A stretch of 64,000 nucleotides of DNA from Bradyrhizobium sp. SZCCT0231 (GCF_018130245.1 NZ_JAFCKP010000004.1:1-64000); one strand, 5' to 3'. Shown: positions 26,563 to 36,213, numbered from the stretch's first letter. Numbers and translations are program-made. The notes: generated by a model from the letters alone, not told the origin.

Positions 26563-29430
26563 ATGATGTCGACCCGCGACAACGAGCCTGGTGCACCCAG
26601 CGAGCAGGGCCCGGAAGCCCTGGTCGCGCTGAGCCAGCTTGCGCTCGACCACATGGAGCAGGGCGTTTGCGTCTACGACGCCGACAACCGGATCGTGCTG
26701 GCGAACCAGCGCTACCTCACGCTGTTCAACATGTCGGCCGACGTGGTGCGGGTCGGCATGAGCTACCGTGAGGTGCTCGCGCACAGCGCAAGCCGCGGGA
26801 ACTTTCCGCAGGACGAGCTCGACGCGTTGTATTCGGCGCGGATTGCGCAGATCGCCGCGGGCAAGCCGTTCCGGACGGAGCAGCGGCTGGCGACCGGCCT
26901 CGTCATGTCGCTCGAGCTGAAGCCGCTCCCCGGCGGCGGCTGGATGACGATCTGCGACGACGTCACCCGCCTCGCCCGGCTCGAAGCGGAATTGCGCGTG
27001 CAGACCGAGCGCAGCCAACACGCGCTCGCCAACATGTCGCACGGCCTCATCATGTACGACGTCGACAGTCGCGTCGTCGTCTGCAACGAACGGTTCCTGA
27101 AGCTCTACAACCTCGATCCCGAGATCGTGAAGCCGGGCGTCTCGCATGGTACGGTGATCGAGCACTGGATGTCGCGCGGCAACCTGCCGGGCATGTCGGG
27201 CGGCGAATTTCACGAGAGCCGGCTGGAAGATGTGCGCCGCAGGAAGGCGAAGACCCTGCTGGTGATGCGCTATGACGGACGGATGGTGCAGGCGGTTTCC
27301 CGCTTCCTGCCCGACGGCGGCTGGGTGACGGTGCACGAGGATGTCACCGAGCGGCTGCAATATGAGGAGACGCTGAGGCAGCAGAACGTCATTCTCGATG
27401 CGGCGCTGGAGAACATGGCGCACGGGCTCGCCTTCTACGACAGCGACATGCGGCTTCGGATCTGCAACACCACCTACCGCAAGATCTACCGGCTGTCGCC
27501 GGAGGAGACCCGGCCCGGCACCCATCTCGCCGAGCTGATCGAGCGTTCGATGGCGAACGGCGCGTTCTCCTCCGAATACAGTCCGCAACAGCTTCTCGAA
27601 GCCGCCAGCACGAGGATCGCGAATCGCGACTTCTCGCCGATGCGTCGGCGCATGTCGAATGACACCGTGATCTCGGTCCGCTATTGCGCGCTCGCCGAGG
27701 GCGGCTTCGTCGCCACCTATGAGGACATTACCGAGCGCGAACGTGCGATCGAGCAGCTGAGCGAACAGTATCGCCGCTTCGACGCGGCCCTGAACAACAT
27801 GAGCCAGGGCCTGTGCATGCTCGATGCGAGCCTGCGCGTCATCGTCTGCAACCGCCGTTATATCGAGATGTACGGACTGTCGCCGGAGATCGTGAAGCCC
27901 GGCGTCTCGATGCGAGAGATCATGGAGCACAGCTGCGAGCTCGGCATCCATCCGAACATGACCGGCGCCAAGCTCTACGCCGACTACGTCGAGCGGCTGC
28001 GCGAAGGCGAGCACACGCTGCACCGCCATTTGAGCGACGGCCGCATCATCAAGCTCAATCACAAGCGGATGGAGCATGGCGGCTGGGTCGTCACCTATGA
28101 GGACGTCACCGAGCGCCACAAGGCCCAGGCCCGGGTGGCGCACATGGCGCGGCACGATTCGCTCACCGAGCTGCCCAACCGCACGCTGTTCCGCGACAAG
28201 ATGGGCGAGGGACTGAACCAGGTCGCGATCGCCGGCGGCGCCATGGCGGTGCTGTGCTTCGACCTCGACAATTTCAAGACCGTCAACGACCGCCTCGGCC
28301 ACGCCGCAGGCGACCGCTTGCTGCGCTGGGTCGCGGCGCGCCTCAAGGAGAATGTCGGCGAGCACGACACTGTCGCGCGGCTCGGCGGCGACGAATTCGC
28401 CGTTCTCCAGCGCGGGCCGCAGCCGCAATCGGCTGAGGAGCTCGCCCGCCGCCTGGTCGACATCATCGGTCATCCTCCGCCGCTGGAAAGCCAGTCGATC
28501 CATGTCGGCGTCTCCGTCGGTATCGCGATCGCACCCGACCACGGGCTCGATGCCGACGAGCTGATGAAATGCGCCGACCTCGCGCTGTACCAGGCCAAGG
28601 CCAAAGGGCGTGGAGCCTATCAGCTGTTCGAGCCCGAGATGGAGGCAGAGGCGCGCAGCCGGCACGCGCTCGAGCAGGATCTGGGCGGCGCGCTCGAAGG
28701 ACGCGAATTCCACCTGGTGTTCCAACCGCAGATGCGGCTCGATTCCTCCGAACTCACCGGCTTCGAGGCACTGCTGCGCTGGAATCATCCCTCGCGCGGC
28801 TTCGTCTCTCCGGCCGAATTCATTCCGATTGCGGAGGAGAACGGGCTGATCGTCCCGATCGGGGAATGGGTGCTGCGCACCGCCTGCGCGGCCGCCGCGT
28901 CCTGGCCCGGCGTCACCGTCGCGGTGAACCTGTCTCCGGTGCAGTTCCGCTCCCGCGGACTGGTGGCGATGGTCACGAGCGCACTTGCCGAAGCCGGCCT
29001 GCCGCCGCAGCGGCTCGAGCTCGAGGTCACGGAGACCGCGCTGCTCGACGATAGCGAGGCGACCATCGACATCCTGCACCAGCTCCGCGCGTTGGGGGTG
29101 CGCGTCAGCCTCGACGATTTCGGGGTCGGCTATTCCTCGCTGAGCTACTTGCGCAAGTTTCCGTTCGACCGCATCAAGATCGACCGCTCCTTCGTCGGCA
29201 CGCTCGGCGAAAGCCCGGAGAGCGTTGCCATCGTCAGAACGATCGCAAGCCTCGGCTCCGTGCTCGGCGTCGAGACCACGGCGGAGGGGGTGGAGACCGA
29301 GGAGCAACTCGATTTCGTCCGCGAATGCGGCTGCACCGCGGTCCAAGGCTATTATTTCGGCAAGCCCTGTCTCGCATCGGAGGTCGGCCCCACCATCGAG
29401 ACGCTGAACATGGTCCGGCGCGTGGCCTGA
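26563..29430 (+). CDS. Four-PAS diguanylate cyclase/phosphodiesterase
   Basis: A 955-residue cytoplasmic signalling protein with no membrane segments. Four consecutive PAS domains start near residues 25, 150, 280 and 405, each introduced by an H/N-M-x-x-G sequence (HMEQGVCVYD, NMSHGLIMYD, NMAHGLAFYD, NMSQGLCMLD). A GGDEF domain (about 530-690) keeps the intact RLGGDEF motif. An EAL domain (about 700-945) keeps EALLRW and DDFGVGYSSL, so both c-di-GMP synthesis and breakdown are possible. The PAS repeats clearly arose by duplication and lack obvious haem or flavin motifs. Two ATGs are adjacent. It precedes the tctCBA genes by 204 bp with no sign of linkage. Confidence 0.92.
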   Translation: MMSTRDNEPGAPSEQGPEALVALSQLALDHMEQGVCVYDADNRIVLANQRYLTLFNMSADVVRVGMSYREVLAHSASRGNFPQDELDALYSARIAQIAAGKPFRTEQRLATGLVMSLELKPLPGGGWMTICDDVTRLARLEAELRVQTERSQHALANMSHGLIMYDVDSRVVVCNERFLKLYNLDPEIVKPGVSHGTVIEHWMSRGNLPGMSGGEFHESRLEDVRRRKAKTLLVMRYDGRMVQAVSRFLPDGGWVTVHEDVTERLQYEETLRQQNVILDAALENMAHGLAFYDSDMRLRICNTTYRKIYRLSPEETRPGTHLAELIERSMANGAFSSEYSPQQLLEAASTRIANRDFSPMRRRMSNDTVISVRYCALAEGGFVATYEDITERERAIEQLSEQYRRFDAALNNMSQGLCMLDASLRVIVCNRRYIEMYGLSPEIVKPGVSMREIMEHSCELGIHPNMTGAKLYADYVERLREGEHTLHRHLSDGRIIKLNHKRMEHGGWVVTYEDVTERHKAQARVAHMARHDSLTELPNRTLFRDKMGEGLNQVAIAGGAMAVLCFDLDNFKTVNDRLGHAAGDRLLRWVAARLKENVGEHDTVARLGGDEFAVLQRGPQPQSAEELARRLVDIIGHPPPLESQSIHVGVSVGIAIAPDHGLDADELMKCADLALYQAKAKGRGAYQLFEPEMEAEARSRHALEQDLGGALEGREFHLVFQPQMRLDSSELTGFEALLRWNHPSRGFVSPAEFIPIAEENGLIVPIGEWVLRTACAAAASWPGVTVAVNLSPVQFRSRGLVAMVTSALAEAGLPPQRLELEVTETALLDDSEATIDILHQLRALGVRVSLDDFGVGYSSLSYLRKFPFDRIKIDRSFVGTLGESPESVAIVRTIASLGSVLGVETTAEGVETEEQLDFVRECGCTAVQGYYFGKPCLASEVGPTIETLNMVRRVA

Positions 29431-29634
29431 CCGCTTCGGCCCCTCAAATTCCGTCTCTCGGCACGCGGCCAAACGACGAATTGTCGCATGTACCGGCTCT
29501 GACGGCATTGCCCAACCGATCGCTGCGCGCGGCCCGCGCAATGCGCTTTTCTTCTCCCTCGATTTCAGGAACAATCGTCCCACAAGAACAAGAGGCGGCG
29601 GACCCAAAAGGGCCGCTGCGAGGGAGGCGTTTCG

Positions 29635-30612
29635 ATGTCGGGATACGGGCTGAAGACGATTGCATTTGCCGCGGTGCACGCCGTCATGGGCGCATTGCTC
29701 TCCACTGCCGTCAGTGCGCAGGACTATCCCACTAAGCCGATCACGTTGATCGTGCCATGGCCGGCCGGTGGATCGACCGATATCTCGATGCGCGCGATCG
29801 CCGACAGCGCCTCGAAGGTGCTGGGGCAGCCGATCGTGGTCGACAACAAGGCTGGCGGCGGCGGCACGGTCGGACCGGCGACGATGGCGGCGGCGGCGAA
29901 GCCGGACGGCTACACCATCTCGCAGATCCCGATCACGGTGTTCCGTCTGCCGCTGATGCAGGAGGTGTCGTGGGATCCGGCGAAGGATTTCACCTACATC
30001 GTCCATCTCACCGGCTACACCTTCGGCGTGACGACCAGCGCGGAGTCGCAGTTCAAGAGCTGGAAGGACGTGGTGGAGTTCGCCAAGGCGAACCCGGGCA
30101 AGGTGACCTACGCCACGCCGGGCGCCGGCACTTCGCTGCATATCGGCATGGAGCAGATCGCCGCGATGTCCGGCATCAAGCTGACGCAGGTCCCTTTCAA
30201 GGGCGGGGCGGAGACCAACGCCGCAGTGCTGGGGCAGCACACCATGCTGCAGGCGGATTCCACGGGATGGCGGCCGCTGGTCGACGCCGGCAAGCTGCGG
30301 CTGATGATGGTGTGGACCGGCTCACGCTCGCCGAACTATCCTGACGTGCCGACGCTGAAGGAGCTCGGCTATCCCATGGTCTATGATTCCCCGTTCGGCA
30401 TCGCCGGCCCGAAAGGAATGGATCCCAAGATCGTCGCCAAGCTGCACGATGCCTTCAAGAAGGCGGTCGAGGACCCTGCGGTCATCGCCACGCTCGCCAA
30501 ATACGACATGGTGCCGAACTACAAGAACACCGAGGACTACAAGAAGTTCATCGTCGAGGTCACGGCGTCCGAGCGCAAGGTGATCGAAACGCTCGGGCTG
30601 GCGAAGAAGTAG
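29635..30612 (+). CDS. Tripartite tricarboxylate transporter binding protein (TctC/Bug)
   Basis: A 325-residue periplasmic binding protein of the Bug family. The signal peptide ends near residue 28 (STAVSAQDYP), and the mature start DYPTKPITLIVPWPAGGSTD is the family hallmark. Members bind carboxylates such as citrate, or nicotinate and other organic acids, and deliver them to a TctA-TctB permease. A strong AGGGAGG site precedes the ATG. The TctB and TctA genes follow in the order C-B-A, so this is a complete three-component system; the ligand is unknown. Confidence 0.92.
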   Translation: MSGYGLKTIAFAAVHAVMGALLSTAVSAQDYPTKPITLIVPWPAGGSTDISMRAIADSASKVLGQPIVVDNKAGGGGTVGPATMAAAAKPDGYTISQIPITVFRLPLMQEVSWDPAKDFTYIVHLTGYTFGVTTSAESQFKSWKDVVEFAKANPGKVTYATPGAGTSLHIGMEQIAAMSGIKLTQVPFKGGAETNAAVLGQHTMLQADSTGWRPLVDAGKLRLMMVWTGSRSPNYPDVPTLKELGYPMVYDSPFGIAGPKGMDPKIVAKLHDAFKKAVEDPAVIATLAKYDMVPNYKNTEDYKKFIVEVTASERKVIETLGLAKK

Positions 30613-30626
30613 GGCTGAACTGCTTC

Positions 30627-30792
30627 CGTGTCCCGGACGCAGTGCAGCGCTTCTTCAGCGATGCACTGCAGAGCCGGGACCCACCTTTTCGTCCACACTC
30701 ATGGACCCCGGATCTGCAGCGCGCCACCATAGCACGTCGAAGACGTGCGTGAACGCACTTACGGTGCTGCGCTGCGTCCGGGGCACGAGAGA
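30627..30792. repeat. CGGACGCAGTGCAGC repeat inside the tct operon
   Basis: A dispersed inverted repeat of about 165 bp bounded by GTCCCGGACGCAGTGCAGC and GCTGCGCTGCGTCCGGGGCAC. A second full copy lies at 52988-53107 and a right half at 45681-45706. It separates tctC from tctB, so a fold here could reduce expression of the membrane parts relative to the binding protein; this is inference. Confidence 0.75.
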
Positions 30793-30798
30793 GAATCG

Positions 30799-31284
30799 AT
30801 GAACGACCCAACCAACGTCAAGCTCCGCCTCAGCAACTCCGAACTCTGGGGCGGGCTGATCGGGCTCGCACTCGGCGGCTTCGTGATCTGGTCGGGGCTG
30901 AAGCTCAAGCTCGGCACCATCAACGATCCCGGCTCCGGCTATGTGCTGTTCTACACGGGCATACTGATGTGCGTGTTCGCAGGCGCCATCATCGTCTCGG
31001 CGGTCACCGAGGGCGGGCCAACGCTGGCCTCGCGCTGGGAGGATATGCGCTGGAGCAAGCCGCTTCTCCTCATCGCCTGCCTCACCGCATTCTCTTTCGC
31101 GCTGGAGCCGCTGGGATTCCTGTTGTCGTCGATCCCGCTGATGCTGCTGCTGTTGCGGCTGATCGATCCGGTGCGCTGGACGCTGGCGGTCCCGATCGCC
31201 GTGCTGGTGCCATCAGGCATGTGGTGGGTGCTCAAGCGGCTGCTGTTGATCCAGTTGCCCTCAGGCCTGTTCGGGATCGGTTGA
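30799..31284 (+). CDS. Tripartite tricarboxylate transporter small subunit (TctB)
   Basis: A 161-residue membrane protein with four hydrophobic segments (about residues 16-34, 50-68, 88-107 and 120-140), as in TctB. It is the small permease subunit of the tripartite tricarboxylate transporter. The upstream extension to 30745 is part of a repeat, so I start at the ATG of MNDPTNV, which has a GAGAGA site. Its stop is 4 bp before the tctA start. Confidence 0.85.
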   Translation: MNDPTNVKLRLSNSELWGGLIGLALGGFVIWSGLKLKLGTINDPGSGYVLFYTGILMCVFAGAIIVSAVTEGGPTLASRWEDMRWSKPLLLIACLTAFSFALEPLGFLLSSIPLMLLLLRLIDPVRWTLAVPIAVLVPSGMWWVLKRLLLIQLPSGLFGIG

Positions 31285-31288
31285 TCGC

Positions 31289-32797
31289 ATGGATACGCTT
31301 GTCAACGTGGCACATGGATTCGGCGTCGCACTGCTGCCGATCAACCTGCTCTACTGCTTCATCGGCGTCTTCATCGGCACGCTGGTCGGGGTGCTGCCGG
31401 GCATCGGGCCGATCTCGGCGATGTCGCTGCTGCTGCCCGTGACGCTGTCGGGAACGCCGGAATCCGGCATCATCATGATGGCCGGCATCTATTACGGCTC
31501 GATGTATGGCGGCTCGACCACCTCGATCCTGGTCAACATCCCTGGCGAGGCCGCCTCCGTCGTCACCTGCATCGACGGCCACCAGATGGCGAAGCAGGGC
31601 CGCGCCGGCCCCGCGCTCGGCATCGCCGCTTTCGGCTCCTTCGCCGCCGGCACCTTTGCACTGGTTGCCTTGATGCTGGTGGCCCCGAAGCTTGCCAGCA
31701 TCGCCATCGCCTTCGGCCCGGCCGAGTATTTCAGCCTGATGGTGCTCGGCCTCGTGGTGCTCACCTTCCTCACCCAGGGATCGATGCCGAAGGCACTGCT
31801 GATGGCATGCATCGGCGTCGTGCTCGGGCTGGTCGGGCTCGACAGCATCACCGCACAACCGCGGCTGACCTTTGGCCGCATGGAGCTGATCGACGGCATC
31901 GGCCTCGTGCCCGTCGTGATGGGCCTGTTCGGCGTCGCCGAAGTTCTTCTCAACACCGAGCAGGCCATCAAGCGGGACATCATCAACACCAAGATCACCC
32001 ATCTCCTGCCCAGCAGAGAGGACTGGAAGGCGAGCGCAGGTCCGGTCGGCCGCGGCACGATCCTCGGCTTTTTCCTCGGCATCCTGCCGGGCGGCGGCGC
32101 GGTGGTGGCGTCATTTGCGTCCTACGCGCTGGAGAAGCGGCTGTCGAAGACGCCCGAGCGCTTCGGACATGGCGCGATCGAAGGCGTTGCGGGGCCGGAA
32201 TCGGCGAACAACGCCGCGGCGGGCGGCGCCTTCATTCCGCTGATGACGCTCGGCATCCCGCCGAATGTGGTGATGGCGCTGCTGCTCGGGGCCTTCGTCA
32301 TTCACGGACTGCAGCCGGGACCGCTGCTGATCACGCAAAACCCCGGCCTGTTCTGGGGCATCGTCGCCAGCATGTATATCGGTAACGTCATGCTGCTGAT
32401 CCTGAACCTGCCGATGATCGGCATGTGGGTACAGCTGCTCAAGCTGCCCTACAACATCCTGTTCCCCCTGATCATCCTGTTCACGATCCTCGGCGTCTAC
32501 TGCTCGAGCAACAACGTGTTCGACGTCTATGTGATGATCGCGTTCGGGATCATCGGCTATTTCATGCGCAAGCTCGGCTATGAGCCGGCGCCGTTGGTGC
32601 TGGCCTTCGTGCTGGGGCCGATGATGGAGAACAACCTGCGCAAGTCGCTGATCCTGTCGCAGGGCGATCTCTGGACCTTCGTGCAGCGGCCGATCTCGGG
32701 GGCGTGCCTTGTGCTGGCACTGGTGCTGCTGACCGCGCCGCTGCTGCCGTCGCTGCGCAAGAAGCGCGAGCTGGTGGCGCTGGATGAGGGGGCGTGA
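31289..32797 (+). CDS. Tripartite tricarboxylate transporter large subunit (TctA)
   Basis: A 502-residue inner-membrane protein with about eleven hydrophobic segments. The family motifs GTLVGVLPGIGP near 30 and YYGSMYGGSTTSILVNIPGE near 70 are clear, and a second PGGGAVVASF loop lies near 270. TctA forms the transport channel driven by an ion gradient and fed by TctC. It follows tctB directly. Confident on family; the substrate is open. Confidence 0.93.
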   Translation: MDTLVNVAHGFGVALLPINLLYCFIGVFIGTLVGVLPGIGPISAMSLLLPVTLSGTPESGIIMMAGIYYGSMYGGSTTSILVNIPGEAASVVTCIDGHQMAKQGRAGPALGIAAFGSFAAGTFALVALMLVAPKLASIAIAFGPAEYFSLMVLGLVVLTFLTQGSMPKALLMACIGVVLGLVGLDSITAQPRLTFGRMELIDGIGLVPVVMGLFGVAEVLLNTEQAIKRDIINTKITHLLPSREDWKASAGPVGRGTILGFFLGILPGGGAVVASFASYALEKRLSKTPERFGHGAIEGVAGPESANNAAAGGAFIPLMTLGIPPNVVMALLLGAFVIHGLQPGPLLITQNPGLFWGIVASMYIGNVMLLILNLPMIGMWVQLLKLPYNILFPLIILFTILGVYCSSNNVFDVYVMIAFGIIGYFMRKLGYEPAPLVLAFVLGPMMENNLRKSLILSQGDLWTFVQRPISGACLVLALVLLTAPLLPSLRKKRELVALDEGA

Positions 32798-32807
32798 GGA
32801 GATCTCG

Positions 32808-32898
32808 TAGGGTGGGCAAAGGCGCGCTTGCGCCGTGCCCACCATCTTTCCAACGATTCAGCACGATGGTGGGCACGCTTCGCTTTGCCCACCCTACG
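32808..32898. repeat. GTAGGGTGGGCAAAG palindromic repeat, copy 2
   Basis: Same element as at 20140-20230, with the same outer arms and inner GTGCCCACCAT/ATGGTGGGCAC arms. It lies between the convergent tctA and GGDEF-EAL genes, 10 bp after tctA and 5 bp before the end of the other gene. Confidence 0.85.
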
Positions 32899-32903
32899 GC
32901 ATC

Positions 32904-34595
32904 TCAGCTCGCCGCAGGCAGCACATTCTCCGGCGCACCCCACGGCCGCTCGGCTGACGCGAGCCCGATCAGGCGGCCCTGGATGTAGTCGCAGCCCCAG
33001 TCGCGCAGCATGTTTGCGGCCTCTTCGTCCTGCACCCATTCGGCGACGGTCTTGATGTCGAGGCGGCGGGCGAGGTCGATCAGGGTCTGCACGAAGGCGC
33101 GGTCGTCGGCGGAATGGATGATGTTCTGCACGAAGGCACCGTCGATCTTGACGATATCCACGCCGAGCTTGCGCAGGTTCCGGAACGAGGTGTAGCCGGC
33201 GCCGAAATCGTCGATGGCAATGCGGCTGCCGAAATGCTTGAGACGGCTGACGAAAGCGCGAACGTCGTCGATGTCCTGGATCGCGACCGTCTCGGTGATC
33301 TCGACGATCAGCCGCTCGGCGACACCGGGATGAGCCAGCATCAGCGATTCGATTCCCGCCCACCAGTCCGGATCCATCGTCGTATCAGGCGAGATGTTGA
33401 GGCTGAGGCGGATGTCGGGCGCGGCCGCGAGCTCGGCGACCACGAGCTCGAGCACGCGGTGATCGACCAGACGGATCAGGCCGAGCCGCTCGGCGACCGG
33501 CACGATGTCGGGAGCGAGCAGCACCTGGCCGTCGCCCTGGTCCATCCGCACCAGGCATTCGTGGAATGCACCCTCGCGCGAGGCGGCCGAGACCACCGGC
33601 TCATAGGCAAGCCTGATGCGGCGTTCGTTGAGCGCGGTGACGATCTCGTCGGTGACGCGGATGTTGACGCGGCGCTGTGCGTCGCGCGCGGCATCCGGAC
33701 GCCACGCCGCGAACGAGCCGGAGCGGCGGCGCTTGGCGGCGTCCAGGGTTTCATGGGCGCGGTTGACGGCCTCGTCGGTGTTGCGCGCATAGCGCGGCAG
33801 GCTGACCGCGCCGATCGAGGCGGTGACCGAGACCGGACCGGATTTGGTCGGCACCACCTCGTCGCGGATGCCGGCGAGGAAGCGCTCGGCGGCGACGTTC
33901 ATGTCGTCGACGGTGCAGTTCTTCAGGATCAGCCCGAACTTGTTGCCGGAGAAGCGCCCGAGCACGTCGCCGCCGCGCAGGCGCGAGCGAATGCGCTTGG
34001 CGATGTCGAGGATCACGGCATCGGCAACGTCGAAGCCGAAGGCATCGTTGACGCGGGCGAGATGATCGATGCCGACCAGCATGAAGGCCGCGGTCGAGCG
34101 GAAGCGAGTGGTCTCCTCAATCGTCTCGGCGAGCGCCGCGATCAGATGCGAGCGGTTGAGCTCGCCGGTCAGCGGGTCGAGACGGGCCAGCCTCGTCAGC
34201 TCCTCGTCGCGGGCGTGACGTTCATTGTTGATGCGGACGGAGCCGATCGCGCGCACGGGGCGGCCGTCGGGACCCGCGAACCAGCGGCCTGTCTCCTCGA
34301 TCCAGATCACGGGATCGGAGGCGCTCATGCGCACGCCATACTCGACGCGGTAGGGCGTGCCATCGGCGCCGTGCACGGCGGAGGTTTGCGCCAGAGCTGC
34401 GGTCCGCAGCGTTTGCGCGGGCTCGATCAGCTTGGCGAATTCGGCGCCGGTCGCGAGCCGCTCGGCTGGAATGCCGGGAAAGATGCTGGCGACCTGCTCA
34501 CCCCAGACTATGGCATCGCTGGCGATGTCCCAGGCGAACACGGCCTGACCGAGCGCGGCCAGGATGTCGGAGGCTTGCGGCAATGCGGGGGTCAA
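32904..34595 (-). CDS. EAL phosphodiesterase with degenerate GGDEF
   Basis: A 563-residue protein with an N-terminal PAS-like domain (about 10-125), a GGDEF-type domain (about 140-300) and an EAL domain (about 310-550). The GGDEF signature reads SGNKF, so cyclase activity is unlikely. In the EAL domain the first motif reads ECLVRM, but the metal- and base-forming residues (LNIS, EITE, DDFGAGY, VKID, AEWV) are in place, so c-di-GMP breakdown is plausible. The frame is open to 34904; I chose a TTG preceded by GAGG at five bases. This start is uncertain. The gene converges on tctA across a palindrome. Confidence 0.82.
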   Translation of the reverse strand: MTPALPQASDILAALGQAVFAWDIASDAIVWGEQVASIFPGIPAERLATGAEFAKLIEPAQTLRTAALAQTSAVHGADGTPYRVEYGVRMSASDPVIWIEETGRWFAGPDGRPVRAIGSVRINNERHARDEELTRLARLDPLTGELNRSHLIAALAETIEETTRFRSTAAFMLVGIDHLARVNDAFGFDVADAVILDIAKRIRSRLRGGDVLGRFSGNKFGLILKNCTVDDMNVAAERFLAGIRDEVVPTKSGPVSVTASIGAVSLPRYARNTDEAVNRAHETLDAAKRRRSGSFAAWRPDAARDAQRRVNIRVTDEIVTALNERRIRLAYEPVVSAASREGAFHECLVRMDQGDGQVLLAPDIVPVAERLGLIRLVDHRVLELVVAELAAAPDIRLSLNISPDTTMDPDWWAGIESLMLAHPGVAERLIVEITETVAIQDIDDVRAFVSRLKHFGSRIAIDDFGAGYTSFRNLRKLGVDIVKIDGAFVQNIIHSADDRAFVQTLIDLARRLDIKTVAEWVQDEEAANMLRDWGCDYIQGRLIGLASAERPWGAPENVLPAAS

Positions 34596-34817
34596 AATCG
34601 CCTCGTTTTGGGACAGTGGAGAAGTCCTGAGCCGGCACAGGATAGAGCCAGATTCGTCCCCGACCCTAGGCAAAGTTGATAAACAATTTGGAAACCACGT
34701 TTCCGAAGGCGTCGGAACCAAACCGGCCCGGCCGGCATAGGCCTTGCGAGTATAAGGACTCGCACCGGCGCCCGCGTCCCGAAACGCGACAATCTCGCCG
34801 GACCAACGGTGATTGCG

Positions 34818-35078
34818 ATGTTGGGTACTGATCGATCGGACGCAGCGGACAACGGCACGGGCACGGCCCTGGTGCCGACGATGCCGACGTTGCAGTGGGT
34901 TCACAAGGCGCCGCTGCCGCGCCCCGATCCGAGCTTCGTCACCCAGCTGATCGCCAACGCCGAGTATCTGCCCCAGACCACCCGGCTCCGCCGCGCCTCT
35001 TCCGAAGATGCGCGGACGGCCTATGGCAGCAAGCGGCCACTGGGAAGCGTCACCGCGCGCACGCGGCAGGTGGCTTGA
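34818..35078 (+). CDS. Small hypothetical protein
   Basis: An 86-residue protein with no domain I can name. Its middle (HKAPLPRPDPSFVTQLIANA and the following LPQTTRLRRASSEDARTAY) looks like a compact, charged, probably conserved segment, and codon use matches real genes here. Either this ATG or the GTG three codons upstream may be the start. Its stop codon abuts the stop of the membrane-protein gene on the other strand. Possibly a small basic regulator, but no function can be claimed. Confidence 0.6.
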   Translation: MLGTDRSDAADNGTGTALVPTMPTLQWVHKAPLPRPDPSFVTQLIANAEYLPQTTRLRRASSEDARTAYGSKRPLGSVTARTRQVA

Positions 35079-35723
35079 TCAGCGCTGCGGTGTATCCGGC
35101 GATGATGGCGTGCCGTTGCCCGGCTGAAGATGCGGCGAGGGAATTTCCGGCGAGGGTGCGCCCTGCACAGGTTTTGGCGCAGGATGATCCATCAGCACGG
35201 ATTCGGCGACGGACTGCGCCGAAGGGGCGGGCGGCGCCGGCTGCGGTGCAATCACCGGCTCGAACTTGGGGGCGGCCTCCGCATCGTCCGCCGGCGCTTC
35301 GGTCTTGCGCTTGGCCTTGCGTGGCGCCGGCACCGTGGTCTCGGCGACATAGGTGACGCGGCGGCGCGTGCGCTGGGCAATGCCGCCGAGGAAGTCCGCC
35401 ATCGCCAGCAGCACCAGCAGGAAAAAGGTGGAGTTGCCGAATTTGGGCCACATCACGAATTCGGCAGCGGCCGCGCCGAAGATGATCAGCGACAGCAGGT
35501 GATCCATCAGGAATTTCGAGCCCGGCCGCGCGCCCTTGACCACCTCGAGCAGCAGCAGCACCACGCCGAGCGCGAGCAGGAGATCGGCGAGCGTGACCGG
35601 CCAGGCCTCGCCCGTGATCATCGGCACCTTGAACAGCACGTCCGAGAAGGACACGCTGGGCATCAGGAAGGCGATGATGTTGTAGACCGCGAGCGGAATC
35701 AGGAGCAGCGGGAAACCGACCAT
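35079..35723 (-). CDS. Hypothetical membrane protein with Pro-rich tail
   Basis: A 214-residue protein with four hydrophobic segments in the first 120 residues (FPLLLIPLAVYNIIAFL, LADLLLALGVVLLLLEVV, LLSLIIFGAAAAEFVMW and FFLLVLLAMADFLGG) and a cytoplasmic-looking tail rich in Pro, Ala and charged residues (about 125-214). I know no function for it. The start is unsure: the frame continues to 35804, but the ATG at 35723 places the first helix at the very N-terminus. Confidence 0.65.
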   Translation of the reverse strand: MVGFPLLLIPLAVYNIIAFLMPSVSFSDVLFKVPMITGEAWPVTLADLLLALGVVLLLLEVVKGARPGSKFLMDHLLSLIIFGAAAAEFVMWPKFGNSTFFLLVLLAMADFLGGIAQRTRRRVTYVAETTVPAPRKAKRKTEAPADDAEAAPKFEPVIAPQPAPPAPSAQSVAESVLMDHPAPKPVQGAPSPEIPSPHLQPGNGTPSSPDTPQR

Positions 35724-35861
35724 CGGCGAGATGCCTTCTCGATCAAGATATCCGGACAGAACAATGCAGCGGCGAAGCATTTGCTCCGCCGCCGTCACTG
35801 CCATATCTCATGGGTTAGCCGACATCAGGCAGGTCCAATCATCCTGCCCAGAGAAAGGTCC

Positions 35862-36044
35862 TTAAGACTCTTTCTTCTTCAGGACCTGGCGGCCCTTGTA
35901 CATGCCGGTCTTGAGGTCGAGATGGTGCGGACGACGGAGCTCGCCGGAGTCCTTGTCTTCCACATAGGTCGGCTTCTTGATGGCGTCTGCCGAGCGGCGC
36001 ATGCCACGGCGCGACGGCGAGGTTTTTCTTCTCGGAACGGCCAT
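35862..36044 (-). CDS. rpmF: 50S ribosomal protein L32
   Basis: A 60-residue basic ribosomal protein of the large subunit. [18 protein letters not shown] at the start and the closing YKGRQVLKK motif are diagnostic. It has no cysteines, so it is the zinc-independent form. It is read on the same strand as mtgA, 169 bp downstream of it. Confidence 0.96.
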   Translation of the reverse strand: MAVPRRKTSPSRRGMRRSADAIKKPTYVEDKDSGELRRPHHLDLKTGMYKGRQVLKKKES

Positions 36045-36213
36045 TTCAATATCCTCTAGGGATTGGTGTCATCAGGGCATCGTCCGCGAAGGGACGGCTC
36101 AGCACCCGCAATACGAGGCGAGCTGAATGCCGATCAAGGCCGCGCTTATAGAGGAAGGCTGGCCGTAAAGCTAGGCTCTTGGGCCGGAAAATACGCCCGG
36201 AATGGGCCAAAAA

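Noticed and set aside
26500-30240. A 1246-residue open frame on the minus strand across the PAS-GGDEF-EAL gene and into tctC
   Set aside because: It is an antisense shadow: the plus-strand frames have clear domains and motifs, while this frame is low-complexity, rich in Arg/His/Asp/Leu and matches nothing. High third-position GC creates such frames.
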